64,000 nucleotides of DNA from Thelonectria olida (taxonomy: Eukaryota; Ascomycota; Sordariomycetes; Hypocreales; Nectriaceae): assembly GCA_020736575.1 (NCBI GenBank), contig JAGPYM010000029.1, positions 1 through 64,000 on the forward strand, given 5' to 3'. Of the stretch, positions 32,959 through 44,496 are shown piece after piece. Position numbers and translations under genes: made by a program. The notes under the pieces were generated by a model that ran no database searches, was not told the DNA's origin, and was given only the letters and a program-made list of their open reading frames with translations. How positions within the stretch are numbered: position 1 is the stretch's first letter; each line of letters begins with the position of its first letter.

Positions 32959-33690
32959 CTATTCTGCTGCCACAAGGTCATCTACGTTATGCAAGACAGT
33001 TTCTTCCAACGAGACCCATCCCGGTCTCCCTAGGTCACGCAAGTGCTGCTCGGCCCTCGCTCGGGATAGGATCTCCTTGGCATCCTCGCCGCCCTCGAAG
33101 TCGTCGATGAACGTCTTTCTGCGAAAAATCTTACGAAAGATGGCCAGAATAGCATCCCAGTTGTAGCGCCTGGGAAAGGAAAAGATCCGCTCGTCCTTGA
33201 CGTCTGGGTGGATGGCAGCCGCGACATGAAGGCGTCCGGTGGTGCTGTTGTTGATGGAGTACTCTTCACGGCCCGGCATGGTTAGTGGTGGACGAAGGAG
33301 AAAGACAACAAGGTCTTGAAGACGTACGAAGGGGAGCCATGCTATGGTAAGGGTGGAGTTCGCCCTTGTAAAGACCGACGACCAACGCAGATGTAGGGGC
33401 GTAGCCTTGTTTCTCAAGGTCAAGCGTCTTTCCAAAGTTCATGTTTGGCAAGACTGTTTAAATATGAAGTTAGCCGAGAATTTGTGACTTGAACTCTTGC
33501 GCGTGAGACATCATACCAGTATTGACAACGAGATCAGGCCGCTTAGCCTTGTTCTTCCCATAGTATTTCCAAATCGCCTTCTCCGATTCATGTTTGCTCG
33601 CGGCGTAGACGAAAACGCCGCGCTCTGGCTCATCGACCAAGCATGATACGGAGGACGCCATGAGCATGCAGATACTGTGGCTCGGGCGCG
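32959..33690 (-). pseudogene. NAD-dependent epimerase/dehydratase-like gene, 5'-truncated
   Basis: Three segments join well on the minus strand: FVYAASKHESEKAIWKYY..VVNT, an intron GTATGATG..AAACAG, then LPNMNFGKTLDLEKQGYAPTS, an intron GTACGTCT..GTGAAG, then QYSINNSTTGRLHVAAAIHP..IFSFPRRYNWDAILAIFRK. This is the middle and C-terminal part of fungal aldehyde-reductase/dihydroflavonol-reductase-like short-chain dehydrogenases, including the YxxxK active-site lysine (YAASK). The N-terminal NAD-binding GxxGxxG half is not found upstream, where about 800 bp of non-coding DNA follows. The gene is therefore a 5'-truncated relic, although the remaining exons and splice sites look undamaged. Confidence 0.7.
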
Positions 33691-34515
33691 CAAAATGACG
33701 GCGACAGGCCGCTATGTGAGGTCAGTTTGGCAGTGCCCGCAAAGTGCCCTAGTCGTCCAGACAAGTCGTCTAGTTTTGAGAAAACTACCAATTACCACAG
33801 TGGCGTTAGGGAGGGGTTCTAGCTCTTCCTCGCAAGAGTATGAGGGAGAGTCCTCTCAGGAGCCGCCTGAGACCAGGCATCTGACAAACTTTGCGCTTGA
33901 CAAGACCCAGGGGTTCCCTTGGTAGTGATCCAGCTAGGAACTCCAGGACCAGCGCTTCAGAAGTCGCGGATGTACTCCAACCAGGCCATGTAACCGGATG
34001 CTTGTCGCTCCCATATACGGGATTGATTGCCACGGGCAGAGCCACGCCTCCGCCATTCCGGCATGACCCATCCGAGACTCGGGGCAAACACACAATTATT
34101 CAGTCTTGGTATGGTAGTTTACTAATTCCAATTGAACATTGAATTTGACAAGGAAATAACGCCAACTCAGAATATTTGATTTTCTGCTTAGAAATATAGA
34201 TGATCTTACTAAAGCTGGGATAATAAAAGCACCATGTTGCTCCGTCTGCCGCTAAATGGCGTCTTGGGGGTCGCTAACAGCCGATATGCTTCGGATGTTA
34301 ACCAACTTGTCGTGAGGGGGCCGCAAAACTGCGAGTCCCTCAATGAGCACTATCCTATCGCCTTGGAAAACATCAGTAGCATGTAGTAGGATGAGATCTG
34401 ACTATAAAGGACGTGCGGTCAACTCGTGTCATGAATTTCAGTGGCAGCTTAAACACTTCATTCCACCTTGGCTCTCATCCTTCCAGTACCAAAAAGGCAA
34501 ACCGCAACTGCAATC
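33691..34515. other. Intergenic, no gene seen
   Basis: The missing N-terminal half of the epimerase-like gene was looked for here and not found. The right end contains the upstream region of the DJ-1/PfpI gene. Confidence 0.6.
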
Positions 34516-35226
34516 ATGTCTCGTATCCAAGTCGGCACCTTGATCTACGACTTTCAAGCCATTGACATCGTCGGACCCTTTGATCTCCTCAACAGCATCC
34601 GCCAAGACTTTCTCAAAGGTCTCACACTCTACGGGCCTATTGATGAAGCCACACTTGCTCGAGCGCCGGAATTCGACTTCCACCACATCGGCTTAACGCG
34701 AGATCCCGTGCCTCTTCTGAGCAGCTCGCTGAAAATCGCTCCGACCACGACCCTGGAGGAATGTCCGGAACTGGACTGTCTCTTGATTGGCGGGCCCGAC
34801 CATGACTTTAAGCTGGCACCCGAGTACGCAGAGTTCATCCGTCGCCATATAGCTGCTGGAAAGCTGCTGTTTACGACTTGCACTGGGGCTTCTGTCATCG
34901 CTTCTGCAGGCGTTCTCGATGGGAAGAATGCAACGATTAATAACGTCGAGTATGAATACTTCAAGAAGCGCTATCCCCAGGTCAAATGGACTAGGGAGAA
35001 GAAATGGGTCGTTGACGGGAACATTTGGACTGGGTCGGGCGCTGTAGCGGGTATGGACATGATTGCCCATTGGATCAAGGAAAACTATGGCCTCGACGTT
35101 CTTATTGAGGCGTGCAAGTCCCTTGACTATGAGCCGAGGGACATTGATGGGTTATTCACTGTGCTTCCAAAGCGCTACGACTCCCAAGGAAACCAGGTTT
35201 CTACTCTTGAATTCTTCTATCACTAG
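34516..35226 (+). CDS. DJ-1/PfpI family protein
   Basis: Single exon, 236 residues. The Class I glutamine amidotransferase-like fold is shown by QVGTLIYDFQAIDIVGPFD at the N-terminus, LLIGGPD, and the nucleophile elbow TTCTGASVIASAG with Cys122. Relatives include isonitrile hydratases and chaperone/glyoxalase-like DJ-1 proteins; which reaction this member performs cannot be told. An upstream in-frame ATG (34468) would add 16 residues, but MSRIQVG places the start normally relative to the first strand. The length is normal for the family. It stands between two decayed genes but shows no damage itself. Confidence 0.9.
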   Translation: MSRIQVGTLIYDFQAIDIVGPFDLLNSIRQDFLKGLTLYGPIDEATLARAPEFDFHHIGLTRDPVPLLSSSLKIAPTTTLEECPELDCLLIGGPDHDFKLAPEYAEFIRRHIAAGKLLFTTCTGASVIASAGVLDGKNATINNVEYEYFKKRYPQVKWTREKKWVVDGNIWTGSGAVAGMDMIAHWIKENYGLDVLIEACKSLDYEPRDIDGLFTVLPKRYDSQGNQVSTLEFFYH

Positions 35227-35649
35227 ACTCGATAAGTGGGTGCTCAATGTCGGTATCGAAGAATACCACCTCGGCAGTAGGGTGACTACGGTTCTCTCTA
35301 CCTCCCCTCGCTTAGCTACAAGCCTACAATAAATTGGGACAATATCAGTTTGACGGACGGAACTTAATTTTCCATTCCCACGTAAATGTCACCCTTCCCA
35401 TTGCCGACACAACATTGATTGCTAAAAAGTCCTTTCAGAAGCCCACGGCTTATCAGCGGGTGTGAAACGGGAAACCTGTCCCTGCACAGCCATATATGAG
35501 CAGCGTCTGGGGGAAATGCGAAAGACATTAGAATAAGTAATACTAAACAAGGGCGGTGATTGGGGAGCAGGGTGACTACGGAGATAGTTGTGAATACAAC
35601 GCAAGACAAGATGGTTAAATAAGATGAAGTGTATCCTCAAGAAAGGGCT
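35227..35649. other. Intergenic, no gene seen
   Basis: 3' flank of the DJ-1 gene and the lost 5' end of the P450 remnant. No membrane anchor or N-terminal P450 sequence is recognisable. Confidence 0.5.
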
Positions 35650-36898
35650 TCCGGTCACAACGATTAACGGAGTTGCACAAGAAGTATCCTGTCGTTCGTA
35701 TTGGACCCAACTCCCTATTTTTGGTTGGAGTGGACGCTATCAAGGTAAATGCCAATCAATCTGAGAGCTGTTAGCAATCTTTCCTAACTAAAGGCAGAAC
35801 ATCTATGGCCACGGCACGCTCTGTACCAGAGATCTCTTCTATTCCATTACCGCCGGCTCCCACTTCCACCTCGTCAATGTCCCCGATAAAGCCGAACATG
35901 CTCGCAAGCTCAAAAGTCCTCTCATCTGCCTATGCGCTCAAGAACCTCTAAGACTGGGAGTTCAAGGTCACCGAGAAGGTTGAGCAATTCATCAAGGTCT
36001 GCGATGCAGCTTGCACGCCTCCTCTGAAGCCCAGCTCCAACCCCGATCCCGCCGACTTGAAGTTTGGTATCGAAAGTACACCAACTTCTTCACCATCGAT
36101 GCGATTGCGGACATTGGCCTCTCGGAAAAGCTTGGCCTATTCGTAAAGGGGGACGATATATGCGTTGCCCAGTGTATGGATGGTTCGCTCCATGATGTCA
36201 CTTTCTGCAAAGCTCTTCATACCAGCGCCCTGGCTACGGCCCCTGTCGTCTGGGCATATCCTGGGTTCAAATTCAACAAATTACTCGCCAAAACCCTATC
36301 TCCGCGTTTCCGCCAGATGCTTTACCTTGAAAAATGTTGGAACGCGGTTGCCACCATCGCGCAACGAAGCGGATGTCCCGCTATGAGTCTGGCGAGAGCC
36401 TCGATGACTTCTTTCAGGCCCTGATGCACGACAAGAGCGGACAGGCACACAACCATGACTGGGGTGAGATTGTGGCAGAAGTCTCGATTACGATGAATGC
36501 CGGTTTTGATACGACCACCGTCGCCATGTGCAACGCCTGGAACTATCTTTTCAAGGATCTAGTGGTCTTCAAAACGCTTCGAGAGGAGGCAGATGCGGTT
36601 CTAGATCCAGATGAAGTCGTTGCTCCTTACGATAAGGTCAAGCACCTGCTATATCTCCGCGCTGTGCCTGACGAATCGCTCCGCTTGTCCCCCCCCCCCC
36701 CCCCCCCCCAATACGGCTTTGGCCTGCCTCGAAGAACCCCTCCTGAGGGTTGCCAAGTTGGTAACTACTGCATCCCAGGACACACTTCCGTTAGTATCTC
36801 TGCTCACGTTGCTCATCGGTACAAGTTCGCCTTGCCAGGTCAAGACCGGGAGCCTGAGCGCGTGGATGCCATGAATACCTGGCGAAGGACATGCCAGT
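35650..36898 (+). pseudogene. Cytochrome P450 remnant lacking the haem-binding end
   Basis: Pieces in P450 order are LHKKYPVVRIGPNSL, a plausible intron (GTAAATGC..AAGGCAG), NIYGHGT, YRKYTNFFTIDAIADIGL, the I-helix NAGFDTTTVAMCNAW (about 36499-36543), and the ExxR region DESLRLSP (about 36670-36690). The reading frame changes at least twice (near 35910 and 36040-36060, and again near 36370), and a TAA interrupts ALKNL-DWEF near 35950. After PPEGCQVGNYCIPGHTSVSI the similarity fades, and no FxxGxxxCxG haem loop is present. A run of 21 C residues (36689-36709) sits right after the ExxR helix. It cannot make a working enzyme. Confidence 0.8.
36689..36709 (+). repeat. 21-bp poly-C homopolymer
   Basis: Uninterrupted C run immediately after the P450 ExxR region, read as Pro codons. 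Its length may be inexact because homopolymers are prone to sequencing and assembly error. Confidence 0.9.
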
Positions 36899-37066
36899 GA
36901 AAGTATGGAGACAAGAGTTGTAAGAGGGACGTGAGGTTAGAATAGACTGATGTTATCATGTCCTGGCAGGAAATGAAAATGCCATCAGTTACTTGAAGAT
37001 CATACAAAGCTCCCCTTTAACAGTCAAAATACACAACCATTACTCCATTCAAGTATCATATTTCTC

Positions 37067-37345
37067 CTATCCACAAGCCTCTATCAAATGTTGTTGAGCT
37101 GTAGAAGTAGTCCAGGCATAGACACTCTCTGTCTTCTTCGGAAACCTCAGTAACTCGCCTTGTTCCCACCTCTCCTCAAATCGATCGCCAGCCATGGCGA
37201 TTCCCATGCACGCCAACACAAAGTGAGGCGCGCACCCCGAGTTTCCGTTAGCTATTCCAATAAGCGTCTTCACTTCTTGCTTAATCTCTTTGTTCTGGCG
37301 TTTGTGGTAACTCGCCCGAGAGGGACCGGGCCTGGCGTTCTCGGA
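37067..37345 (-). pseudogene. Probable C-terminal fragment of a fungal transcription factor
   Basis: A minus-strand frame of about 92 codons reads RQNKEIKQEVKTLIGIA, PHFVLACMGIAMAGDRFEERW and EQGELLRFPKKTE, then ends at TAG. The wording resembles the end of fungal-specific Zn2Cys6 regulators, where AGDRxEdRWEQ-type motifs are common; this is recalled by eye and unverified. No DNA-binding domain or preceding exon is recognisable upstream, so it is treated as an isolated tail. Confidence 0.35.
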
Positions 37346-39725
37346 TCAAACGCAAGCAAGAGAATTAGTGACAGGTGATAATTGAGCAGCCCGGTGGCTA
37401 CTGCATCCGAAAGTAGCCAAACATCTTAATGAATTCTTCTCGAATATGGTTCATTTGTTATAATAACGTCGTCGAGGTTTCCATAAAAGATTGGGCTGAC
37501 GCTCCGTGGTTTATTGACATACCACTCACAACCGGAGGCTGCAAGCTCTTCGTAACGTCGAGTCGATGTGTCTGTGGTGCATTTACTATCATTAAAGCAG
37601 AATTCCAAAATATCCGCAACATGTAGTAGGATACGGTTGGTCCAAGCACAATCGTCGGCGGGCTCTCGACCGATCTGTCGCCATCGTAGAGGTAAAAGGT
37701 GGGCATGACAGGGCGTTATTAAACGAGTGCTGTATAGACTTCCTAACGAAAGGCAACGAGGAAGGCGGCCCAACTGAGACCGGTCAGCCCAGGAGATGTT
37801 CCATCTGTACCTGAGGCCGGACTCTTGCCAGTGGAAGCAATGGCGAATAGATGGCTGCCGAAGAGGTGAGTTCTTGAGTCAGCGCCACTGAGTGGTACTA
37901 TAGCATTATGTCGTTAGAAACGAACGTGACAGAATGGCTTAGCTCGTCACCCCTCAATCTCTTCCAAGGTTCTCAAGACAACTATTGCGGCGAACAAGTC
38001 TTGATTGAGCTAGGCTTCAGGGTCGTTGGGCATCAGAACAAGGCTATTGAGGCATCTTTGGTAATATCAGTCTGCCACGTTCAAAAGCGGTCGTTCTACT
38101 CAAATACCTTGCACTGAGAGCTAATCTAGCATCCATCAATGGCAAACAGACTACGGATCGGCAAGGTACCACTAGGGCGAAGTGTTTGTCGGGGCCACAT
38201 AGGTCGAAACGTCGAGAAACATAGTCGATGAAATATCGTAGCAGCCGAGCTTCTGTACCGTTTCTCAAGGACCATATCGAGACATCTTGATACAGGGGTG
38301 GAGGCTAATGGGTTCCAGCCACCGAGATACTGATCCCCCGGTCTGGTGACCCCTTTTCTTGCCGACCGTTATCGCTCGGAGACCAGTGAAGGGTACCCAA
38401 GTGGAAATATGAGGTGACTGTGGCTGACTCAGCGGCACCCTGAGGATCGGAACCGTGGGAGCCTGATGCCGGTGTGGTGTTGATGGGCAGGTCCTTGGTT
38501 CGTTCGCCAGACAGATTTGGATCAGAATATTCTTCCGTGTCGCTGTCCGACCTTGGCTCGTAGGCTGATTGTAAGCCCTGTGCAAACATGCAATCAATCA
38601 CAGCCCAAAACATACGTCAGGTCAGAGTAGATGCTCGAATCGAACGTTGAAACCTCGAACGCACGTAGTTCCTCTCTTCGTGCAACGAGTGCAGGATGGC
38701 TGAGCATCATCGCCTATCGAACCGTCTTATGGTCAATTTTCGTCGACGAGATGGGCACAAGACTTACACTTGAGATGCCTGCTCACATTGCATGGTTCAA
38801 GATATAAGTAGTGAACTGGGTGGATATTGGATGCAAGGGTTCGTGCAGCATGTATACCTCAGACGACAGTTCTGCGGGAAATTAGCACCAGGAGGAGTGT
38901 CACCCAAGGCGAGGAAGACCCTGCGGTGCAGCCGGTTCGTGATCGGTTGTAGACTCCAGTCTGGCCGTTGGACGATGACATGATGCTCGGCAGAAACCGT
39001 CATGTTGTTTCGGGCAAGTCGACGCCATATCGGCAGCGGAGGTAGTCAGTCCATGTGTCTGCGTGGAAACACGAGAAGCACCTTTGTTATTCTTTCCCCA
39101 GATTAGAGGAGACAGTCGGGCTAAGAAGTTACGGGGTAAATGGAGTTTGTCGCCTTGCGGAACGGCTTTCTACCCGATTTGCCTTTACAGAGATTTTGGA
39201 GAAGCGAAAGTGAGGTCTCTCGGTTCGAGTCAGTCGAGGCAAGGCTGAAAGATGTACTGGCTCGTGTGATTCTCGTGACCAACTTGAGCCATGCGAGTGG
39301 CCCAAGGTGATGGGACGCTGCTGAGAATTGCCACCCCGTACTCGTTCTGTTCAAGCACAATATCGGGGCTATCTTACCGAGAGCGGATTGGTGATTGATC
39401 TGCCCTAGGTACTTTGTAAAGTCGTAAACTCGACAGCTCTTTAATTGGTCCCAGCACACTCTACTACTTAACTCTCAACCTCATGCATCCTATCGGTCTG
39501 ATTCTGTCCCGGCGTATGAATGCACTCGAACAGCGGCATATATTCAAGGCGTACGTGAAACAGTTCCTTCGGGATCGATAATTCACTCTGGCTTGGTAGG
39601 AGAAAGCTAATATTACAGGATATAAGTCTAAAAGGTGTATTTATAAAAGGCTTCTGTTGGGGTATCCTAGGCGCAAAGGGCCGCGCGTGGGGGGTTCTTC
39701 TTCAAAATTACTAAAATGCCTAGCT
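37346..39725. other. Long stretch without a supported gene
   Basis: About 2.4 kb. A minus-strand frame at 38305-38613 has sensible composition (SAYEPRSDSDTEEYSDPNL), but no clean exon join, so it is not called. AT-rich patches near 39600-39650 and 37430-37620 contain nothing recognisable. Confidence 0.5.
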
Positions 39726-40649
39726 TCAATGAGGCTCTCCAGATCCTGGTCGGCATTTTCCAGGGGCGCGCGTGGTTGTTGTTGACTGAGAGGTCGTGGG
39801 GGTTGACTGAGGAGTGGAAGTGAGCAGCGTAGTCGGGGTTGTTGAAGGAGACGTAGTGGGCGTTGACTGAGGAGTGAAAGTGAGGAGTGTGGTCGGGGTT
39901 GTTGAAGGAGACGCAGTGGGCGTTGACTGAGGAGTGGAAACGAGCGACGTGGTTGAAGAAGTCGAGCTTGTCGTCGGACAGGGCGCGTTCGGCGGTGCTC
40001 TCACAACAGCATTATCGAGTCGGAAACCATACGTGTCATCAAGAAACGTGCAGGCCATTCGCATATGGAAGACGAAATCGGTACTCTGTGCGACCCATGT
40101 CCCAGTGAACGTTTGCCAAGATCGATCAGCAGTTTCGTCGAAGGTGAAGTATGCCGAATTAACGAGGCTGACTTGGCCATTGACCTCATTCCCTAGATCA
40201 AATCCACAACCCTTGCCAGAAGAGCCTGCACCGTTCACTATCATTTTGAGATCGATCGAAACAGTATATTGCGTGCCGACTTCGAGGTTGCTCAGTGTCT
40301 GCTTTGCCTCGGCGGAATAGGCAGCCGGCCAATTCCTGCAGCCATCGGTTAGTATACACGAGATGATTAGAGATCGGTTGGATGCCACTTACAGGTACGC
40401 GTTACCCTGTGTACCATCTCCGTGGCCCCAGTACGGAGTGCCCAGAGGATACGACCATGCTACTGTGAGGCCCTGTTCCCACGAGGGATTCAGGACGAGG
40501 TTTGGTGCCTGAGTGCCACAACCCGTCGGATCCGGCGTAGGCTGCACAGATGTCGAGAGAGCGCTTGTTGATGAGGCCGACTGGATCGTTGCTACTGGCG
40601 TTGCAAGCAAGCCGGCGACAAGCAGCCAGGCTCTCAGAGACACGCGCAT
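39726..40649 (-). CDS. Secreted protein with carbohydrate-binding-like domain and Thr/Ser tail (2 exons)
   Basis: The model is complement(join(39726..40335, 40393..40649)), 288 residues, with a 57-nt intron GTAAGTGG..GCTGCAG. Residues 1-20 are a signal peptide (MRVSLRAWLLVAGLLATPVA). A Ser/Thr linker leads to NLVLNPSWEQG and then YTVSIDLKMIV and a late FRLDNAVV strand, the layout of CenC-type (CBM4/9-like) beta-sandwich carbohydrate-binding modules, as found in many fungal secreted proteins. The C-terminus is a tandem repeat of about 20 residues (TPQSTPTTSPSTTPTTLL), likely O-glycosylated. No catalytic domain is present. It probably binds cell-wall or plant polysaccharide at the cell surface. 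Domain assignment is by motif only. Confidence 0.75.
39787..39950 (-). repeat. 60-bp tandem repeat coding Thr/Ser/Pro tail
   Basis: Close to three copies of a 60-bp unit (GTTGAAGGAGACG..GTCGGG in plus-strand reading) encode TPQSTPT(T/A)SPSTTPTTLL. The units are nearly identical in nucleotide sequence, so the array is recent or homogenised. Confidence 0.8.
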
Positions 40650-42778
40650 CGTTGCAGTACGGACGATGGAATAGCCGTGTTGACACTCGGGGGGCAAAAG
40701 TGCGAACAAGGAGGGCGGCTGGTCGTTGAGCGAGAGGATCTGACTGATTATATACGGTCACACTCAAATCGAAGTGGGGTTGAACTAATTAACGAAGCAA
40801 GGCGTCAGCCTGTGAGAGCTTGATGCTGAGATTTGGTTCGACTGTCAGTTTTGTCGTGTTCTCTCCAACTCCACCAGGCTAGTAGAAAAATACGCCCATG
40901 TTCCTGCATTAACGAGAGACTATTGGCACTAGTCTCTCACCTCTGGAAATAAATCTACAGAGCTTACCGGATCTTTTTTGATCTTGACTTGAAGGCCGAG
41001 AGACCGTTTCTAGACTAGTAAGGGGCTCCGAGGACAGTTGTTTGGCCAAGTCAGAGATAAGCGAGGCAGCTCTCACGCACCAGACAAATATTGGGAGTTT
41101 CCGTTCCTAGGTTTCAAAACCGTAGTCTAGATAGATAGTTTTGGCTCCTCCATTGCGATTGGATGTTCGCGTTGAATCAGACGGAGGGCTCTTGGCATAC
41201 AAAGCAATTCGGCGCGTTGTTTGGTGGCAGGCCCAGGCCGACCGCACTCGCTGTTGACATGTCAAAGCAAGATAGCCTACCATGGCATCATGAGACTGTT
41301 GTTCTCTTTTCAAAGATGTCGAAGGGACTGTTAGAACTCGCAGAGGATCAATCGCAACCAATAACAGAGTGAAAGTCGGGGAACCGGTTAAATTGATCGT
41401 ATGAGAATGCCGCGTTGAGGCCGGAAGTAGATCGCACCTTCATTTGTAAATTACGAGGAGCCGGTGGATGTACTTATATCAGAACGACGTCGCACCGACT
41501 CTTGCAAAACCTCTGGATTGGGGCGTCTTGCTTCTAATGTTGGTAGTACATAGGTTGACATAGGTTTCCGGCTCAGTGCCGTCCCATCGTCTCGGCCTCC
41601 ACCCAGAAGGAGTCACATGTAACTTGACCATCTCTCTGGATCCTGTTCTACTTTAAATTTCTCTATGCTGGTGGTTAGTGGCTATGAGCTGTCGCCATCT
41701 GTTGTGCCCAGATAAAATTCGAGTAATCGGTCGTTATTCCACATCCTTAAGCTTGAACATTCTGCGTGTCCATGGCTCGTCAATTTTTAGATAAAGGACG
41801 TGATGATCCTGATCCTGGTTCGATGACGAGGTCGATGACACGGAACAATGGCGAGACGACGTATTTACCAGTGAGTAGTGCTTTAGTTGCATTACCTCTG
41901 CCATCACGAGGTTACTTTCAGCCCATAGCCAACTCGTCTGGCGTCCGGATGTAGGAAGTGATTGAGTGGTTCAGTGGCTCGCCACCGCGCTGCAGAGGGT
42001 CAGCTGACCGACCCTTTGGGCCAGTTTTTCCGGCCTCCATTTGCCCGTCCGACCGAGCACGGGCCATCTCAGTTCTTTGCCTGTCGGCGGCATTTTGTTA
42101 ATCCCTTTCCCGCGATTCATCCCACGCGGTTCGCGACATTAACGAGTTCATCTTGCTGTAGCATTCTCTGAGATTGATTCTGCTGTCTCTGCGTGGCCGC
42201 TTATCCCTCATAGATCTTCGCAGCGAGGCCGGCTTGCGAAAGCCCAATATTCTCGCTCGCAACATCTCATCTACCAATGAAACCTGACCAGAGATCCGAT
42301 ATCGTTCAGGTTAAAATGGCGATGAGATGAGGCCCTTCTAGGCTTGCAAGCATAAATGAAGAATCTTTGCCGAGGTCAGTCATCTTTGCAAGACGAAATG
42401 TCAAGAACCAACCGAAAACGCTGGGCGCCTTCAAGACCTTGCACCGTCGCTGCCATGGCGAGCTCCGACTGCCGAGGGTTGAATTGCACGTGCAACGTGA
42501 TGTCTCTTGCCGGACTTTTCGGTGTTTTCGTCAACGTTAGGCAGATGGTCCGATGGCCGTCCGATTATACGGCACCGGAGAGCCGGAAGGCGAATCATCT
42601 GTGTTCGCTACATGTCTACTTCAACAGGATCTGGCTCGCATCGCTTTCGTGATTTAGTCGCTCCCCTGTATTGGGTGACCACATATCACGCCCAAGGCGC
42701 CTCTCGTAAATACATACATGAACCAAAACACCACGTCTTAAAGTCCACAGCATTGCAATTGACGCATGTACCATCGCA
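40650..42778. other. Long intergenic region, no gene seen
   Basis: About 2.1 kb between divergent genes. Frames on both strands are short and unrecognised. Both flanking genes start at the edges, so promoters lie at both ends. Confidence 0.6.
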
Positions 42779-43903
42779 ATGACGTCGCAGTCTGCCCAAG
42801 GCTCTAACGGCAGTTCCGTTCCCGCCTCCTTTTCATCGGTACATGCCCCTCGTCTCGACGACACGATGCAGTGAAGCTAACTAGATGCTGAGGGGCCTCC
42901 GTATCATCCCCTGTTTGCAATTCTTGGCCGGTACCCTTCTGTCTCGGTCGACGATGCCATCGGTGCCGTCATCCTCGCAATCTTTGTAGTCGCCGCCCTT
43001 CTCAACTTGACTATTTGCTGGCGCAACTTCCGCCAGTCTCACAACTTCTTCCTATCACTCTTCCTCGCCGTCTTCTGCGCGGCTCGCATCATTGCCAATG
43101 CACTACGGATTTCATGGGCCTCGCACCTCGAAAACGTCAAGATCATTATCGCTGCCCAAGTCTTCCTCAGCGCCGGTGTCGTCATGCTCTTTGTCATGAA
43201 CATGATTCTGTCTCAGCGCCTTCTCCGGGCCTACCAGCCACACATCGGATGGAACAAATCAATAACGGTGGCTTTCAAGTTTCTTTACGCCAGCATCACG
43301 GCCGATATTGTCATGGTTATTGTCGCACTGGTGTACGGCTTTTACACTCGGGACTTGGACAAGCTCCATACGGTTCGGGATGTCCAACGGGTCGGCGTCA
43401 CATACCTCGCCGTCATATCATTCTTGCCCATTCCCATCGCCGGATTTTGTCTTCTCCTCCCACGCAAAGAGCCTGTTGACAAGTTCGGTGAGGGGAGCAT
43501 GGGTATGAAAGTCTGTCTGGTTGTCTTTACAGCGGTGCTACTATCACTTGGCGCCGGCTTCCGCGCGGGCATCGCTCTTCAACAGGCTCGTCTCTCAACA
43601 TATCCAGCCTGGTATCACCACAAGGCATGCTTCTACGTCTTCACCTATCTAATCGAGATCATTGTCGTCTATTCATACACATTGTTTAGGTTTGACCGCC
43701 GCTTTTACATTCCCGATGGCAGCTATGGCCCTGGACACTATTCAGCCAGCACCGACTCTGCTACGCTTCAAAACAGGCCGTCTGGGGTGAGCGTCGATCT
43801 AAAAGTCCTGGGTGATGGCACCGATGGCGAGCAGTCTCGAACAATCTCGACCCCGAGTCCTCAACAGGACCAGAACTCAAAGGAAGCCCAGTCAGAGGTT
43901 TGA
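42779..43903 (+). CDS. Seven-TM, GPCR-like fungal membrane protein (2 exons)
   Basis: The model is join(42779..42838, 42893..43903), 356 residues. The protein starts MTSQSAQGSNGSSVPASFSS, then PPYHPLFAILGRYPSV, followed by about seven hydrophobic segments (AVILAIFVVAALL, FFLSLFLAVFCAARIIA, IIIAAQVFLSAGVVMLFVMN, DIVMVIVALVYGF, YLAVISFLPIPIAGF, CLVVFTAVLLSLGAGF, ACFYVFTYLIEIIVVY) and a hydrophilic Ser-rich C-tail. This matches fungal proteins annotated as family C-like GPCRs; ligand and signalling are unknown. The 3' splice site is chosen as CTGAG at 42892, because the nearer CTAG at 42884 breaks the frame and lies only a few bases from the GCTAACT branch site. Confidence 0.8.
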
Positions 43904-44496
43904 TATTGTAGGAACGGCAGTCCACACATGCAAATAAATCATGCAGGTATGGCTAAAGAGGAGGTATGGCAACTACTTTGTGTTAAATTTGTGAAATACG
44001 ATCGGCTTATTGAGAGTATTCTCGGGGGTGGGAAAGGGAATATGGAATGGTGAGACAACAAGAGAGCTTTCAGAAGCCATCATTTCCTCTCATCTAGATA
44101 CATAGTGTCTCTCCCCATCCAGTGATGGCGGCAATAGTTCGTGCAGTGTCTTCACAGGCAGGTCTGCTCTCCCACTCTCGAGAATCAAAACGCCGGCTAT
44201 CTAGATCCCCCCCAAGATATTACAGTAGGCGTTATGTCACACTCTTCAGATTCCAGCTCTTCGTTGATATGTCGGCTACTAGTCTTGAGAGCCGGATACC
44301 AAGAAAGTCTTGGAACTAATCTACAGAAACGTGTATCTGATATCATCAAATATGTTTATAGGACAACGGCGACAAGCGCTTCGCGAGGCCTCCAGAATAA
44401 CTCAAACTTCGCGTTGTTAGATGGATTTATTGCTATTCTAGCTGTCCTAACACGAAGAAGATGCACGACTAGAACTTGTCTCGTTTATTCAACATC
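43904..44496. other. Intergenic between convergent genes
   Basis: 3' flanks of the seven-TM gene and of the alpha/beta hydrolase gene. No supported frame. Confidence 0.6.

Noticed and set aside
38305..38613. 102-codon minus-strand frame with acidic, protein-like composition
   Set aside because: A plausible upstream exon could not be joined in the right phase and no family is recognised.
42885..42892. Use of CTAG at 42884 as the acceptor of the seven-TM gene
   Set aside because: It gives the wrong phase for the conserved PPYHPLF region; the next AG restores it.
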